A stretch of 64,000 nucleotides of DNA. It comes from Aquimonas sp. (GTDB lineage Bacteria; Pseudomonadota; Gammaproteobacteria; Xanthomonadales; Xanthomonadaceae). Location of the stretch: contig JAKOMQ010000004.1 of NCBI GenBank assembly GCA_022241605.1, positions 1 through 64,000 of the forward strand. The letters run 5' to 3'. A model generated the notes under the pieces. That model was not told where the DNA came from and did no database searches. It saw only the letters and a list, made by a program, of their open reading frames with translations. The position numbers and the translations under genes are program-made. Every line of letters begins with the position of its first letter. Position 1 is the first letter of the stretch. Positions 50,992 through 63,918 of this stretch are shown here, in pieces.

Positions 50992-51540
50992 TCAAGAGCG
51001 CAGCAGCTGCGCCAGCGCCACCTCGCCCAGCGCTCGCAGGCGCTGCTGGTTGCGCCCGGGGATCGATTCGACATCGGCGCCGGCGTCGACGACCCGGCTG
51101 ATGCTGTCCTCGCGCAGCAGGTGCAGCATCGGCCAAGGCGAGCGGTTGCTGTAGTTTTCCACCGCGTCCGCCGGACTGCCCTCGAAACGGTAGTCGGGAT
51201 GGAAGCTGGCAAGCTGGAACTGGCCGGCGTAGCCCAAGGCGGCCATCAGCGCCTCGGCGGCGTGCACCAGATCGAGGTAGTCCCCGAACTCGCCCAACAG
51301 CTCGGGAATCACCAGCAGTGTGGTCTCCACCCTGTCGATGTCGTGCGCGCGGAGGTGCTCCAGCTCGCGCAGCAGCTCCTCAACCAGGGCGTCGGTATCA
51401 CCGGCGCCGCTCAGGACCCAGCGGATACGTCCGGCCAGGTGCGGCGCCCGCGCGAACGGGCAGAGATTCAAGCCGATGACCGCGCGCTCCAGCCAGCGCT
51501 GACAGGCGGCGAGTGCGGCGCTGTGGTTGGGGGTGGACAT
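50992..51540 (-). CDS. DUF1415 family protein
   Basis: A 182-residue soluble protein with the family pattern WLERAVIGLNLCPFAR near the N-terminus, TTLLVIPELLGEFGDYLDLV in the middle, and HPDYRFEG followed by NRSPWPMLHLLRE. Function is unknown. The start MSTPNHSAALAACQRW at 51540 begins the conserved part. The frame stays open far upstream through the antisense of the atp genes, which is not coding. It is divergent from atpI. Confidence 0.88.
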   Translation of the reverse strand: MSTPNHSAALAACQRWLERAVIGLNLCPFARAPHLAGRIRWVLSGAGDTDALVEELLRELEHLRAHDIDRVETTLLVIPELLGEFGDYLDLVHAAEALMAALGYAGQFQLASFHPDYRFEGSPADAVENYSNRSPWPMLHLLREDSISRVVDAGADVESIPGRNQQRLRALGEVALAQLLRS

Positions 51541-51719
51541 GCGGGGACAGCCGATCTCGGGGGATTGGCAGTGTGCCAGCCGGTTCGGATGCCCGGTCAA
51601 ATGGCGAGCCTCAAGCCGGCGTCGACGGGTGCCAATGCGCATGTGTGAATACGGCGTGATGAAAGGGCGCTTTCTCCGCCGCCCTGGCATGAGAGCTCCA
51701 TCTCCCCACTTCAGTCGAG

Positions 51720-51749
51720 TTGTCCCTCGATTTTCCGCCCTGCTATACT
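51720..51749 (+). promoter_or_regulatory. Sigma70-like promoter of the atp operon
   Basis: TTGTCC (51720-51725) and TATACT (51744-51749) are separated by 18 bp, 38 bp before the atpI start, in an AT-richer patch between divergent genes. This is the best promoter match in the window. Confidence 0.7.
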
Positions 51750-51786
51750 TTGGCGGATTGGCCGACCGTCCTCGGTGGGTCGACGC

Positions 51787-52206
51787 ATGACAGGTTTGAC
51801 CGTGATTCCAGCCCTGGCCTCTGGCCGACGATTGGCGCGCCGCATCGCGCTGACCCAGTTGGCCGTTGCCGGTGTGCTCGCAGCCTTGTTCCTGTTGGCC
51901 TCGCCGTCTTCGGCGCTGGCGGCGGGTCTCGGCGCAGGCGCTTTGGGACTGGGCACCTGGGTTTCGGCGTGGCGCGGTTTTCCGCAGCGGGCGCCCGGCC
52001 CCAGTGACGCCCTCTGGGCGCTGGCCTCCGGTCTGCTGCTCAAAATCCTGCTGGTGGGCTTCGTCCTGCTGCTGGGCTTGGGGGTGTGGCGCCTGCCACC
52101 TCTGCCGCTGCTGCTTGGTGTGTTCGCTGCGCTGCTGGCCTTTCCGGTCGCCGCTGCGCTGACACCTTCGAGCGCCGGCTCCCAGCCTCCGCAGTCGCGG
52201 CATTGA
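51787..52206 (+). CDS. atpI: ATP synthase protein I
   Basis: A 139-residue membrane protein with about four helices (near 22-42, 45-62, 77-95 and 97-118), at the head of the ATP synthase operon. AtpI assists c-ring assembly. Sequence is poorly conserved, so the call rests on position and topology. ATG at 51787 is chosen over an in-frame GTG at 51775. Confidence 0.85.
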   Translation: MTGLTVIPALASGRRLARRIALTQLAVAGVLAALFLLASPSSALAAGLGAGALGLGTWVSAWRGFPQRAPGPSDALWALASGLLLKILLVGFVLLLGLGVWRLPPLPLLLGVFAALLAFPVAAALTPSSAGSQPPQSRH

Positions 52207-52251
52207 AGCCTGCGGCCTCCACTCATTCAAACGTTCCGGGATTCCAAAGCC

Positions 52252-53461
<1,210 letters not shown>

Positions 53462-53561
53462 TCCGGACGTGTGCCGCGGCGCCCCGCGTGCGGGGTGCCG
53501 CCATCCACGCGTCACCCCGCCGCTTTGAGCGTCGGGGACCACCCCTCCGGAAGACACATCC

Positions 53562-54029
53562 ATGAGCCTAGCCACACTCATCGCCCAGGCGCTGGCATTC
53601 GCCGGCCTGATCTGGATCGTCGCCACCAAGATCTGGCCGCCGCTGCTGCAGGCCATCGAGGAGCGCCAGAAAAAGATTGCCGAGGGCCTGGCGGCTGCAG
53701 AGCGCAGCCAGCGTGACCTGGTCCAGGCCGAGTCGCGCGTCAACGACCTTCTCAAGGAAGCCCGCGGCAAGGCCAACGAGATCATCGAGCAGGCGCATGG
53801 TCGCGCCAATCAGATCGTCGACAAGGCCAAGCAGGACGCTGTTGCGGAAGCCGAGCGGCAGCTGGTTGCGGCGAAAGCCGAGATCGCGGCGGCCTCGCAC
53901 CGCGCCCGCGAGGAGCTGCGACAGCAGATCGCGGCGCTGGCCGTGGCTGGCGCGGAGAAGGTGTTGCGTCGCGAGATCGATGCCAACGCCCATAAAGCCC
54001 TGCTCTCCGAGCTGGCGGCTGAGATCTGA
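53562..54029 (+). CDS. atpF: ATP synthase F0 subunit b
   Basis: A 155-residue peripheral-stalk subunit with one N-terminal membrane helix (about 4-25) and a long charged, alanine-rich coiled coil ([20 protein letters not shown] onwards). The length is typical. It ends 2 bp before atpH. Confidence 0.96.
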   Translation: MSLATLIAQALAFAGLIWIVATKIWPPLLQAIEERQKKIAEGLAAAERSQRDLVQAESRVNDLLKEARGKANEIIEQAHGRANQIVDKAKQDAVAEAERQLVAAKAEIAAASHRAREELRQQIAALAVAGAEKVLRREIDANAHKALLSELAAEI

Positions 54030-54031
54030 GC

Positions 54032-54559
54032 ATGGCCAGCGCAGCCACCCTCGCTCGTCCTTACGCTCGCGCCGCCTTCCTCGTTGCGCGGGACCAGCAG
54101 GCACTGCCGGCCTGGTCGGCGGCGCTTGCATTTGCTGCCCAGGCCGCATCGACGCCTGCGGTGGCGGCTCTGTTCGGCCACCCCAAGCTTGGGCCCGAGC
54201 AACTCGTCGAGCTGTTGGCTGCGCCCTCCTCCAGTGAGGAGCAGCTGCGGTTCCTGAGCCTCCTGGCGCAGAACGGGCGGCTGTCCCTGTTGCCCGAAGC
54301 GGCTGCCCAGTTCGAGGCCTTGCGCGCGGAGGCGGAGCACGTCATCCCCGTGCAGGTGCGGTCGGCAGCTGCATTGTCCGAAGCCGAGATCGAGGCTCTC
54401 AAGGTGTCGCTGCGGAAGCGCTTCGGCAGTGACGTGAGCCTGAGCCTGGAGGTCGACCCCGACCTTCTGGGAGGGGCCGTCATCAGCGCCGGCGACGTCG
54501 TCATCGACGGGTCGGTGCGCGGAAAATTGAAGCGTATGGAGCGCGCGCTGGCGTCCTGA
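54032..54559 (+). CDS. atpH: ATP synthase F1 subunit delta
   Basis: A 175-residue OSCP/delta subunit joining the stalk to F1. It has an N-terminal helical bundle (LARPYARAAFLVARDQQALP) and the C-terminal pattern DPDLLGGAVISAGDVVIDGS, then KLKRMERAL. Confidence 0.95.
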   Translation: MASAATLARPYARAAFLVARDQQALPAWSAALAFAAQAASTPAVAALFGHPKLGPEQLVELLAAPSSSEEQLRFLSLLAQNGRLSLLPEAAAQFEALRAEAEHVIPVQVRSAAALSEAEIEALKVSLRKRFGSDVSLSLEVDPDLLGGAVISAGDVVIDGSVRGKLKRMERALAS

Positions 54560-54815
54560 CGCCGGAGCGCGATCTTGAACACGGCGCGCGACCCTGCGGG
54601 GTCGGTCGCCACCCGCGGAGGGCATGGAGCCCTCCGGGCGCAGGGATGTGCCGGTTCGCAGCGGCCCCAAGGGCTGACGGCGGACACAGGGATCGGTACC
54701 CAGTCAGCAGCTGCGCGCGCGCCCGATCAAGGTGTCGCGCCCGCGCAGGCGGCACTGGATGCCTTTCCCGGGTCCGGCACCCCATCCACGAATTCGAAAT
54801 CTCCAGGGATCTCCC
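54560..54815. other. Unusually long atpH-atpA spacer (256 bp)
   Basis: The spacer is GC-rich and without a convincing ORF. It contains the hairpin GGAGGGC-ATGGA-GCCCTCC (about 54617-54635) and the atpA ribosome-binding site AGGGA. In most operons this junction is a few tens of bases. No GGGATTC repeats occur here, unlike the next three junctions. Confidence 0.5.
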
Positions 54816-56363
54816 ATGCAGAGCCAGCTCAACCCCTCCGAAATCAGCGAACTGATCCGCGGCCGCATCGAGAAGGTCAAGCTCGCCGCCGAAGCCCGCA
54901 ACGAGGGCTCGATCACCTCGGTGGCCGACGGCATCGTGCGCGTCCACGGCCTCGCCGACGTGATGTCTGGCGAAATGATCGAGCTGCCGGGCAACACCTA
55001 CGCGCTGGCGCTGAACCTCGAGCGTGACTCGGTGGGCGCGGTGGTGCTGGGCGATTACGAGCACGTGCGCGAAGGCGACGTCGTCAAGACGACCGGCCGC
55101 ATCCTTGAGGTGCCGGTGGGTGAAGCCCTGCTGGGCCGCGTGGTCGATGCGCTGGGCACTCCCATCGACGGCAAGGGCCCGATCACCGCGACCGAAAGCG
55201 CGCCGATCGAAAAGGTGGCTCCTGGCGTGATCTGGCGCAAGTCGGTCGACCAGCCGGTGCAGACCGGCTACAAGTCGGTCGACGCCATGATCCCGGTCGG
55301 CCGCGGCCAGCGTGAGCTGATCATTGGCGACCGCCAGACCGGCAAGACGGCGCTCGCGATCGACGCGATCATCAACCAGAAGGGCACCGGCGTTAAGTGC
55401 ATCTACGTCGCTATCGGCCAGAAGGCGTCCTCGGTCGCCAACGTGGTGCGCAAGCTCGAAGAGCACGGCGCGATGGGCCATACCGTCGTGGTGGCTGCCA
55501 CCGCTTCCGAATCGGCCGCGATGCAGTTCATCGCGCCTTACTCGGGCTGCTCGATGGGTGAGTATTTCCGCGACAACGGCGAAGACGCCCTCATTATCTA
55601 TGACGACCTGTCCAAGCAGGCCGTGGCTTACCGGCAGGTGTCGCTGCTGCTGCGCCGCCCGCCGGGCCGCGAAGCCTACCCGGGCGACGTGTTCTATCTC
55701 CACTCCCGCTTGCTCGAACGCGCCGCGCGCGTCAACGAGGAGTACGTCGAGAAGCACACCAACGGACGCGTGAAAGGCAAGACGGGTTCGCTGACGGCAC
55801 TGCCCATCATCGAAACCCAGGCCGGCGATGTCTCCGCCTTCGTGCCGACCAACGTGATCTCGATCACCGACGGCCAGATCTTCCTTGAGACCGACCTCTT
55901 CAACGCCGGCATTCGCCCGGCCGTGAATGCCGGCATCTCGGTATCCCGCGTCGGTGGTGCCGCCCAGACCAAGATCATCAAGAAGCTCGGCGGCGGTATC
56001 CGCCTTTCGCTGGCCCAGTTCCGTGAGCTTGCGGCCTTCGCCCAGTTCGCCTCCGACCTCGACGAAACCACCCGCAAGCAGCTGGAGCGCGGCCAGCGCG
56101 TCACCGAGTTGATGAAGCAGAAGCAGTATGCCCCGCTGTCGATCGCGCAGATGGCGCTGTCCCTCTACGCCGTCGACAACGGCTACATGGACGACCTGCC
56201 GCTGAACAAGATCGGTGCTTTCGAGGAGGGCCTGCATGCCCACTTTGCCAACACCCAGGGCGAGCTGATGACCAAGGTCGTCGACACAGGCGACTGGAAC
56301 AAGGACATCGAGGCTCAGTTCAAGCAGGGCATCAGCGACTTCAAGTCCACCGGGACCTGGTGA
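54816..56363 (+). CDS. atpA: ATP synthase F1 subunit alpha
   Basis: A 515-residue nucleotide-binding subunit. P-loop GDRQTGKT is at 171-178, VAIGQKAS-type and SIGEYF-type family segments are visible ([20 protein letters not shown]), and a conserved arginine lies in [13 protein letters not shown] at 54816 ([14 protein letters not shown]) matches the family start. Confidence 0.97.
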   Translation: MQSQLNPSEISELIRGRIEKVKLAAEARNEGSITSVADGIVRVHGLADVMSGEMIELPGNTYALALNLERDSVGAVVLGDYEHVREGDVVKTTGRILEVPVGEALLGRVVDALGTPIDGKGPITATESAPIEKVAPGVIWRKSVDQPVQTGYKSVDAMIPVGRGQRELIIGDRQTGKTALAIDAIINQKGTGVKCIYVAIGQKASSVANVVRKLEEHGAMGHTVVVAATASESAAMQFIAPYSGCSMGEYFRDNGEDALIIYDDLSKQAVAYRQVSLLLRRPPGREAYPGDVFYLHSRLLERAARVNEEYVEKHTNGRVKGKTGSLTALPIIETQAGDVSAFVPTNVISITDGQIFLETDLFNAGIRPAVNAGISVSRVGGAAQTKIIKKLGGGIRLSLAQFRELAAFAQFASDLDETTRKQLERGQRVTELMKQKQYAPLSIAQMALSLYAVDNGYMDDLPLNKIGAFEEGLHAHFANTQGELMTKVVDTGDWNKDIEAQFKQGISDFKSTGTW

Positions 56364-56369
56364 TGTAGC

Positions 56370-56456
56370 CGGGATTCGTCAGACGGGATTCGGGATTCGC
56401 AACAGCGACCCGGCGCCCGACTTGCGAATCCCGAATCCCGAATCCCCAATCCCGCG
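56370..56456. repeat. GGGATTC heptamer inverted repeat in the atpA-atpG junction
   Basis: GGGATTCGTCAGACGGGATT followed by CGGGATTCGC on the left and GCGAATCCCGAATCCCGAAT on the right can pair into a long hairpin around a central 20-odd bases. It fills most of the 117 bp spacer. Confidence 0.8.
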
Positions 56457-56480
56457 TAGCGAGCAGAGCGAGCGAAGCAC

Positions 56481-58854
<2,374 letters not shown>

Positions 58855-58868
58855 AGCCGCGGCCGACC

Positions 58869-58973
58869 GGGATTCGGGAGACGGGATTCGGGATTTGCAA
58901 AGGCGTGGAGCAGAAGCTCGCCTCAGTCCGCTCTTACCAATCCCGAATCCCGAATCCCGAATCCCGAATCCCG
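58869..58973. repeat. GGGATTC heptamer inverted repeat in the atpD-atpC junction
   Basis: Left arm GGGATTCGGGAGACGGGATT then CGGGATTTGC; right arm has five tandem heptamers (AATCCCGAATCCCGAATCCC and on). They enclose about 40 bp. The element occupies most of the 146 bp spacer. Confidence 0.8.
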
Positions 58974-59000
58974 CGAACGAGTGACAGCGAGAGATCAAAC

Positions 59001-59423
59001 ATGAGCACCATCCGTTGCGACATCGTCAGCGCCGAGGAGGAGATCTACTCCGGCCCTGTCACCTTGGTCGTCGCTACCGGCGAGATGGGTGAGCTGGGAA
59101 TCGCACCCCGGCATGCCCCGCTGATCACCCGTCTCAAGGCGGGTCAGGTGCGCGTGGTCCTGCCCAGTGGCGAGGAGCAGCTGTTCTACGTCTCCGGCGG
59201 CATTCTCGAGGTGCAGCCGCAGGTGGTGACGGTGCTGACCGATACCGCCATTCGCGGGAAGGATTTGGATGCCGCGGCTGCGCAGAAGGCCAAGGAGGAA
59301 GCCGAGCGCATCCTTGCCAACCGCACCGAGGCTGTGGAAGTCGCAGAGGCGCAGGCGCAGTTGGCCCAGGCCGTGGCCCAGCTGCAGGCGCTGGAGCGCC
59401 TGCGCAAGAATTTGAAGCACTGA
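59001..59423 (+). CDS. atpC: ATP synthase F1 subunit epsilon
   Basis: A 140-residue subunit: an N-terminal beta sandwich ([31 protein letters not shown]) and a C-terminal alanine-rich two-helix hairpin ([20 protein letters not shown]) that inhibits ATP hydrolysis in this family. Last gene of the operon. Confidence 0.96.
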   Translation: MSTIRCDIVSAEEEIYSGPVTLVVATGEMGELGIAPRHAPLITRLKAGQVRVVLPSGEEQLFYVSGGILEVQPQVVTVLTDTAIRGKDLDAAAAQKAKEEAERILANRTEAVEVAEAQAQLAQAVAQLQALERLRKNLKH

Positions 59424-59451
59424 GCAACACAGTCCCCCCACAGGACTTGGA

Positions 59452-59481
59452 GCGCCGCCCGCGAGGGCGGCGTTCTCTTTT
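59452..59481 (+). terminator. Rho-independent terminator of the atp operon
   Basis: CGCCGCCC and GGGCGGCG pair over GCGA and are followed by TTCTCTTTT, starting about 28 bp after the atpC stop. Confidence 0.85.
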
Positions 59482-59581
59482 GCGGCTTTGGCCGGCTCGG
59501 GGACAGGCCGTGCGCCGTGCGCCACGCGGCGAAAGTGGGGCGTAGGTCCTTTTGGTCTGCGCCAAGTCCTGGGCTGGATCG

Positions 59582-61375
59582 TCAGCGCAGCGCGAGGCGG
59601 CCTCGGCGAAAGCGCGACAGCAGCCGTCGGAGCCGTCCGCCCGGTCGCACCAGCCCGCTGCCCGGGCCGAACTTGAGCCCGACCCGGCACACCGCCTCAT
59701 CGCGCAGCTCGCGCACCACCAGCCGCGCTTCGCCAATGTCGAGCACGTCGCCCACCTGGGCTTGATCGTCATAGCGCTCGTCGAACAGCTCCGCTGCGCT
59801 GCGCTCCCGAAGACGCGGACTGAGCTTCAGTCCATAAAAGTCCGCTAGCGGGCCAAGCGCTACGTTGCCGGGAAGCGTGAACTCGCCGAACAGCTCCCGT
59901 TCCACTTCGCGCGCTTCGCCCGCATCGGCGAACAGCCAGTCCAGCTTGATCACCCGGCCGGGCGGTGCCAGGTAGTAGGCGAAGTCTTCGGAGCGCAGCA
60001 CGCCAGCCTGCTCGGGCGACAGCACCTCGCCAGCGCGCACCACCAGCATCGGGCGCGCCCATGCCGGAAGCTGACCGCGGCCGCTGAGCAGCGCGCTGTC
60101 GGGCGCCACCCGGTAGCCGACCATCTCCTGCTCCAGCTGGCCGGGCAGGTCGAGTTCGACCCGCCGCGAAGGTGGGTCTCGACGCGGCACCGCCACCTTC
60201 AGCTTGAACGCGGCCCAGGACAAGGTCCAGCCCTGCACCAGCAGTGAAGCCAGCACCACCACGAAGCCCACGTTGAAGTACAGCTGCGCATCCGGCAGAT
60301 CCACCAGCATCGGCACCGACGCGAGAAAGATGCCCACAGCTCCGCGCAGGCCCACCCAGGACACAAAGGCCACCTCGCGCTTGGGGAAGCGGAAGGGCAG
60401 CAGGCAGGTCACCACGGCCAGTGGCCGCGCCACGAACATCAGAAAGGCCGCGATGCCCAGCGCCGGCAGTGCGGCGTCAAGCAGTCGCGACGGAGTGACC
60501 AGCAGTCCAAGCACCAGGAACATGAGCATCTGCGCCAGCCAGGTTGCGGCGTCCTGCACGCTGAGCACGTTGGCAAAGGCGCGCACAGGGCGGTTTCCCA
60601 CCACCAGTCCGGCGATATAGACGGCGAGGAAGCCGCTGCCGCCAAGCAGGTGCGCGACCGGTACCACCGTGATCGCCGCACTGACTGCCAGCAGAGGGTG
60701 TAGCCCAGCCGGCAGATCCAGCCGATTGAGCGCCTTGGCGATGAGCAGGCCGGACAGGCCCCCGACCACGGCACCCACCCCAATCTGCTGCATCAGCGAA
60801 AGCAGGATCTGACCGGCCTCCACTGCCTGCGGTGCCATCAGCAGGCCCACCAGCAGAAGCGTCAGGAAGATCGCCATCGGATCGTTGCTGCCGGATTCCA
60901 CTTCCAGGGTGGCACCCACCCGCCGCTGCAGATGCAGACCGTTGGATCGCAGCAGAAAAAACACGGCAGCGGCATCCGTGCTGGCGACGATGGCGCCGAT
61001 CAGCAGTGCGGGGACCCAGTCGATATCCAGCAGGAAGCGCGCTGCGACAGCGGTCAAGGCGGCGGTGATAACCACGCCGAGGGTAGCCAGCGCAGCCGCT
61101 GGCGCGAGTGCGCCACGCACCTGCGCCAGCCGCGTGCGCAGGCCGCCGTCGAACAGGATGATGGCCAGCGCGATCGAGCCCAGCGCATACGTGAGCTGGT
61201 AGTTGCCGAACTGGATGCCGCCCGGGCCCTCCTCCCCCGCGAGCATTCCGATGATCAGGAACACCAGCAGCAGCGGAGCGCCAAAGCGCGTTGCCACGAG
61301 GCTGGAAAGGATGCCCGTGAGCAGAAGAACTCCGCCTGCCAGCAGGACAAGATCGTTTGTATGCAGGCTGTCCAA
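59582..61375 (-). CDS. CPA1-type cation/proton antiporter (NhaP2/CvrA-like)
   Basis: About 597 residues. Roughly 12 membrane helices (to about 385) include the ion-binding region GAIVASTDAAAVFFLLRSN and later ESGSNDPMAIFLTLLLVG. A cytoplasmic tail follows with a CBS-free TrkA-C-like segment (PMLVVRAGEVLSPEQ) and a CorC/HlyC-like end. Layout and length fit NhaP2/CvrA potassium-proton antiporters. A TTG start at 61375 is preferred: it follows GGAG by a good distance and gives LDSLHTNDLVLLAGG, the usual N-terminus. A GTG at 61426 is the alternative. The gene is convergent with the atp operon. Confidence 0.88.
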   Translation of the reverse strand: MDSLHTNDLVLLAGGVLLLTGILSSLVATRFGAPLLLVFLIIGMLAGEEGPGGIQFGNYQLTYALGSIALAIILFDGGLRTRLAQVRGALAPAAALATLGVVITAALTAVAARFLLDIDWVPALLIGAIVASTDAAAVFFLLRSNGLHLQRRVGATLEVESGSNDPMAIFLTLLLVGLLMAPQAVEAGQILLSLMQQIGVGAVVGGLSGLLIAKALNRLDLPAGLHPLLAVSAAITVVPVAHLLGGSGFLAVYIAGLVVGNRPVRAFANVLSVQDAATWLAQMLMFLVLGLLVTPSRLLDAALPALGIAAFLMFVARPLAVVTCLLPFRFPKREVAFVSWVGLRGAVGIFLASVPMLVDLPDAQLYFNVGFVVVLASLLVQGWTLSWAAFKLKVAVPRRDPPSRRVELDLPGQLEQEMVGYRVAPDSALLSGRGQLPAWARPMLVVRAGEVLSPEQAGVLRSEDFAYYLAPPGRVIKLDWLFADAGEAREVERELFGEFTLPGNVALGPLADFYGLKLSPRLRERSAAELFDERYDDQAQVGDVLDIGEARLVVRELRDEAVCRVGLKFGPGSGLVRPGGRLRRLLSRFRRGRLALR

Positions 61376-61640
61376 TAGAAATCTCCGGGTCGCCCCACAC
61401 TGTAGTGGCACTCGCTCGGGCGTCAACCTCGCGATCGCTTCCAGGCCAATCCGGATCGGGGGACCTCACGGTTTGCAGTCGCGCGAATCGCTGGTTACCT
61501 TGGATGGATGCATTGGCGGCCTTGCCGTCAGCGCGGCGCCGACTTTGGCCCACGCTGTGATGCGCAGGTTCTGACGCGCCCGCAAGAGGCGCGCGGCCGA
61601 AGCCGCCGGGAGGCATCCAATTCAGGGGCAAAGCAGACGA

Positions 61641-62069
61641 ATGAAAGCCTTCAAGACAATGGCCCGGGCCCTTGCAGCAGCCCTCGGGCTCTGGTTGGCC
61701 GGCGGCACGGCTGCTCCGGCGCATGCAGCGCGGCTGGTGGTAGAGGTGGTGGGTTTGGAGAGCGACGAGGGTGCGGTCGTGGTCGAGGTGTTCGGCAGCC
61801 GTGCCGGGTTTCCGCGCCAGCCCAGCTATACCGAAACAGTCGCCATCGCAGGCGGCCAGGCCCGGGTCGAGTTTCCCGACCTTGGCCCCAGCGAATATGT
61901 CGTGCATGTCTGGCACGACATCAACGGCAACGGGCGCCTCGACCGTCGCTTTGGCGCCGAGCCCTGGAGCTACTCGAACAGCCAACCCGGCCGCCGTGCA
62001 AGCTGGGAGGAAGCTGCGCTCGGCCTCGGGATCGACCCTCTCACGGTGCGCATCAATCTGGCCGATTAG
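61641..62069 (+). CDS. Secreted DUF2141 family protein
   Basis: A 142-residue protein with a signal peptide (about 1-29, ending APAHA) and a single beta-sandwich domain of the DUF2141 type (LVVEVVGLESDEGAVVVEVF, then YVVHVWHDINGNGRLDRRFG). DINGNGRLD is a typical short acidic loop of the family. Function is unknown. It is isolated on the plus strand and convergent with comM. Confidence 0.82.
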   Translation: MKAFKTMARALAAALGLWLAGGTAAPAHAARLVVEVVGLESDEGAVVVEVFGSRAGFPRQPSYTETVAIAGGQARVEFPDLGPSEYVVHVWHDINGNGRLDRRFGAEPWSYSNSQPGRRASWEEAALGLGIDPLTVRINLAD

Positions 62070-62111
62070 AGGCCTGCATCCGCGCCGTGCGGAGGGCCAT
62101 CCGGCAGTGCC

Positions 62112-63614
62112 TCAGCGGCGATCCATGCGCCGATAGCCGATCGCCTCGGCCAGATGGGCGCTGCCAATGCGCTCACTGTTGGCTAGATCGGCGATGGTGC
62201 GGGCAACTCTAAGAATCCGCTGGGTCGCCCGCGCGGACAGCTGCAGGCTCTCCATGGCCCGCTCAAGCAGGGTTTGGTCCGCAGGCTGCAGCCTGCAGTG
62301 CGCCAGCAGCTCGGCGCTGCCCATGCGTGCATTGAGCAGGCCGCAGCGCTCGAGCTGGACTCTGCGAGCCGCCTCGACACGCTCGCGCACCGCCATGCTG
62401 GACTCGCCCCCCGGCGCATCCGGGCGCAGTTCAGCGGCTTGCACCCTTGGCACTTCGATCTGCAGGTCGATGCGGTCCAGCAAGGGCCCGGAGATACGGC
62501 TGCGGTAGCGTGCAATCTGCTCGTTGCTGCAGTGGCAGCGTCCGCTGGGATCGCCGGCCCAGCCACAGGGGCAGGGATTCATCGCTGCCACCAGCTGAAA
62601 CCGCGCCGGAAACTCAGCCTGTCGTGCGGCCCGCGAGATCGTGATGTGCCCGGATTCCAGCGGTTCGCGCAGCACCTCCAGCACGCGCCGATCCCATTCG
62701 GGCAGTTCGTCCAGAAACAGCACCCCGTTGTGGGCGAGGCTGATCTCGCCAGGGCGCGGATGTGATCCGCCACCCACCAGCGCCACGCCGCTGGCGGTGT
62801 GGTGCGGCTGGCGGTAGGGCGGCTGTCGCCAGCGCGCTGGATCAATCGGCCCGGCTCCGGCCGAGGCCACTGCCGCCACCTCCAGCGCCTCCGTCTCTTC
62901 CAGCAGCGGCAGGATGCCGGGCAGGCGCTGTGCGAGCATGGATTTTCCGCTGCCAGGCGGACCACACATCAGCAGGTTATGGGCACCGGCTGCAGCGATT
63001 TCCAGCGCTCGTCGTGCCGAAGGCTGGCCGCGCACGTCGGCCAGGTCGGGCGCGACGCAGGCCGCAGCGCGTTCAGGCTCGCGGCGGGCCCGCTCGAGCT
63101 CCACCTCGCCGCGCAGGAATGCACAGACCTCGAGCAGGCTGCTGGCGACCTGCACGCTGGCCTCGCGGGCAAGCCCCGCCTCGTCGCCGTTCTGCACAGG
63201 AAGAACGACGGATCGACCGGCTCGGGTTGCCGCCAGAACAGCCGGCAGTGCGCCGTCCACGCCTCTCAGCTCACCGGTGAGGGCGAGTTCGCCGAGAAAC
63301 TCGAAATCCGCCAACGCCCGAGGCGGCAGTTGTCCGGAAGCCGCCAGCACGCCGAGCGCAATCGGCAGGTCGAAGCGCCCGCCGTCCTTGGGCAGGTCGG
63401 CTGGCGCCAGGTTGACGGTGATGCGGCCCTTGGGCAGCTCGAAGCGCGCGCAGATCAGCGCGGAGCGCACCCGGTCGCGGCTTTCCTTTACCGCTGTCTC
63501 CGGCAGACCCACCAGAGACATCCCGGGCAGTCCTCCGCCGACATGGACCTCGACGCGGACTTCGGGGGCCTGTACACCCAGACGGGCTCGGCTGTGCACA
63601 ACGGCGAGGCCCAT
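62112..63614 (-). CDS. comM: ComM/YifB-family Mg-chelatase-like AAA+ ATPase
   Basis: A 500-residue branch-migration helicase of natural transformation. The N-terminal ChlI-like domain holds GLPGMSLVGLPETAVKESRD. P-loop GPPGSGKS is at 218-225, Walker B in VLFLDELPEW, and a cysteine-rich NPCPCGWAGDPSGRCHC follows. ATG at 63614 (MGLAVVHSRA) is the family start. It follows ubiK on the minus strand by about 30 bp. Confidence 0.94.
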   Translation of the reverse strand: MGLAVVHSRARLGVQAPEVRVEVHVGGGLPGMSLVGLPETAVKESRDRVRSALICARFELPKGRITVNLAPADLPKDGGRFDLPIALGVLAASGQLPPRALADFEFLGELALTGELRGVDGALPAVLAATRAGRSVVLPVQNGDEAGLAREASVQVASSLLEVCAFLRGEVELERARREPERAAACVAPDLADVRGQPSARRALEIAAAGAHNLLMCGPPGSGKSMLAQRLPGILPLLEETEALEVAAVASAGAGPIDPARWRQPPYRQPHHTASGVALVGGGSHPRPGEISLAHNGVLFLDELPEWDRRVLEVLREPLESGHITISRAARQAEFPARFQLVAAMNPCPCGWAGDPSGRCHCSNEQIARYRSRISGPLLDRIDLQIEVPRVQAAELRPDAPGGESSMAVRERVEAARRVQLERCGLLNARMGSAELLAHCRLQPADQTLLERAMESLQLSARATQRILRVARTIADLANSERIGSAHLAEAIGYRRMDRR

Positions 63615-63645
63615 CGCGGGCGACCCAGCGCGCGAAAAGACGGCG

Positions 63646-63918
63646 TCAGTTGCGGGTCTGCGGCGACTGTTGGGCGTCGAGACGCGCCTCCATGTCGCCC
63701 AGCATGCGCTCCAGCAGCGCCAGTTTTTCCCGCGTGCGCAACAGCACGGCGCGCTGCACGTCGAACTCTTCGCGGGTGACCAGATCCAGCTTGCCGAAGC
63801 CCGAGTGCAGGGCGGCGCGGAAATTCTTCTCAAGGTCGACGCGGGCGTCTTCCAAGCCGGGCGGCAGCAGCTCGCTGAGGCGGTGGGCGAGATCGTCGAG
63901 GGCCTTCAGGCGAATCAT
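63646..63918 (-). CDS. ubiK: UbiK ubiquinone-biosynthesis accessory factor (BMFP domain)
   Basis: A 90-residue protein with an amphipathic N-terminal helix (MIRLKALDDLAHRLSELLPP) and a C-terminal coiled coil (EFDVQRAVLLRTREKLALLE). UbiK helps the UbiJ/COQ complex in aerobic ubiquinone synthesis. ATG at 63918 is preferred over 63936 because AAAGGT lies just upstream and the family starts with MI. It precedes comM on the same strand. Confidence 0.9.
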   Translation of the reverse strand: MIRLKALDDLAHRLSELLPPGLEDARVDLEKNFRAALHSGFGKLDLVTREEFDVQRAVLLRTREKLALLERMLGDMEARLDAQQSPQTRN

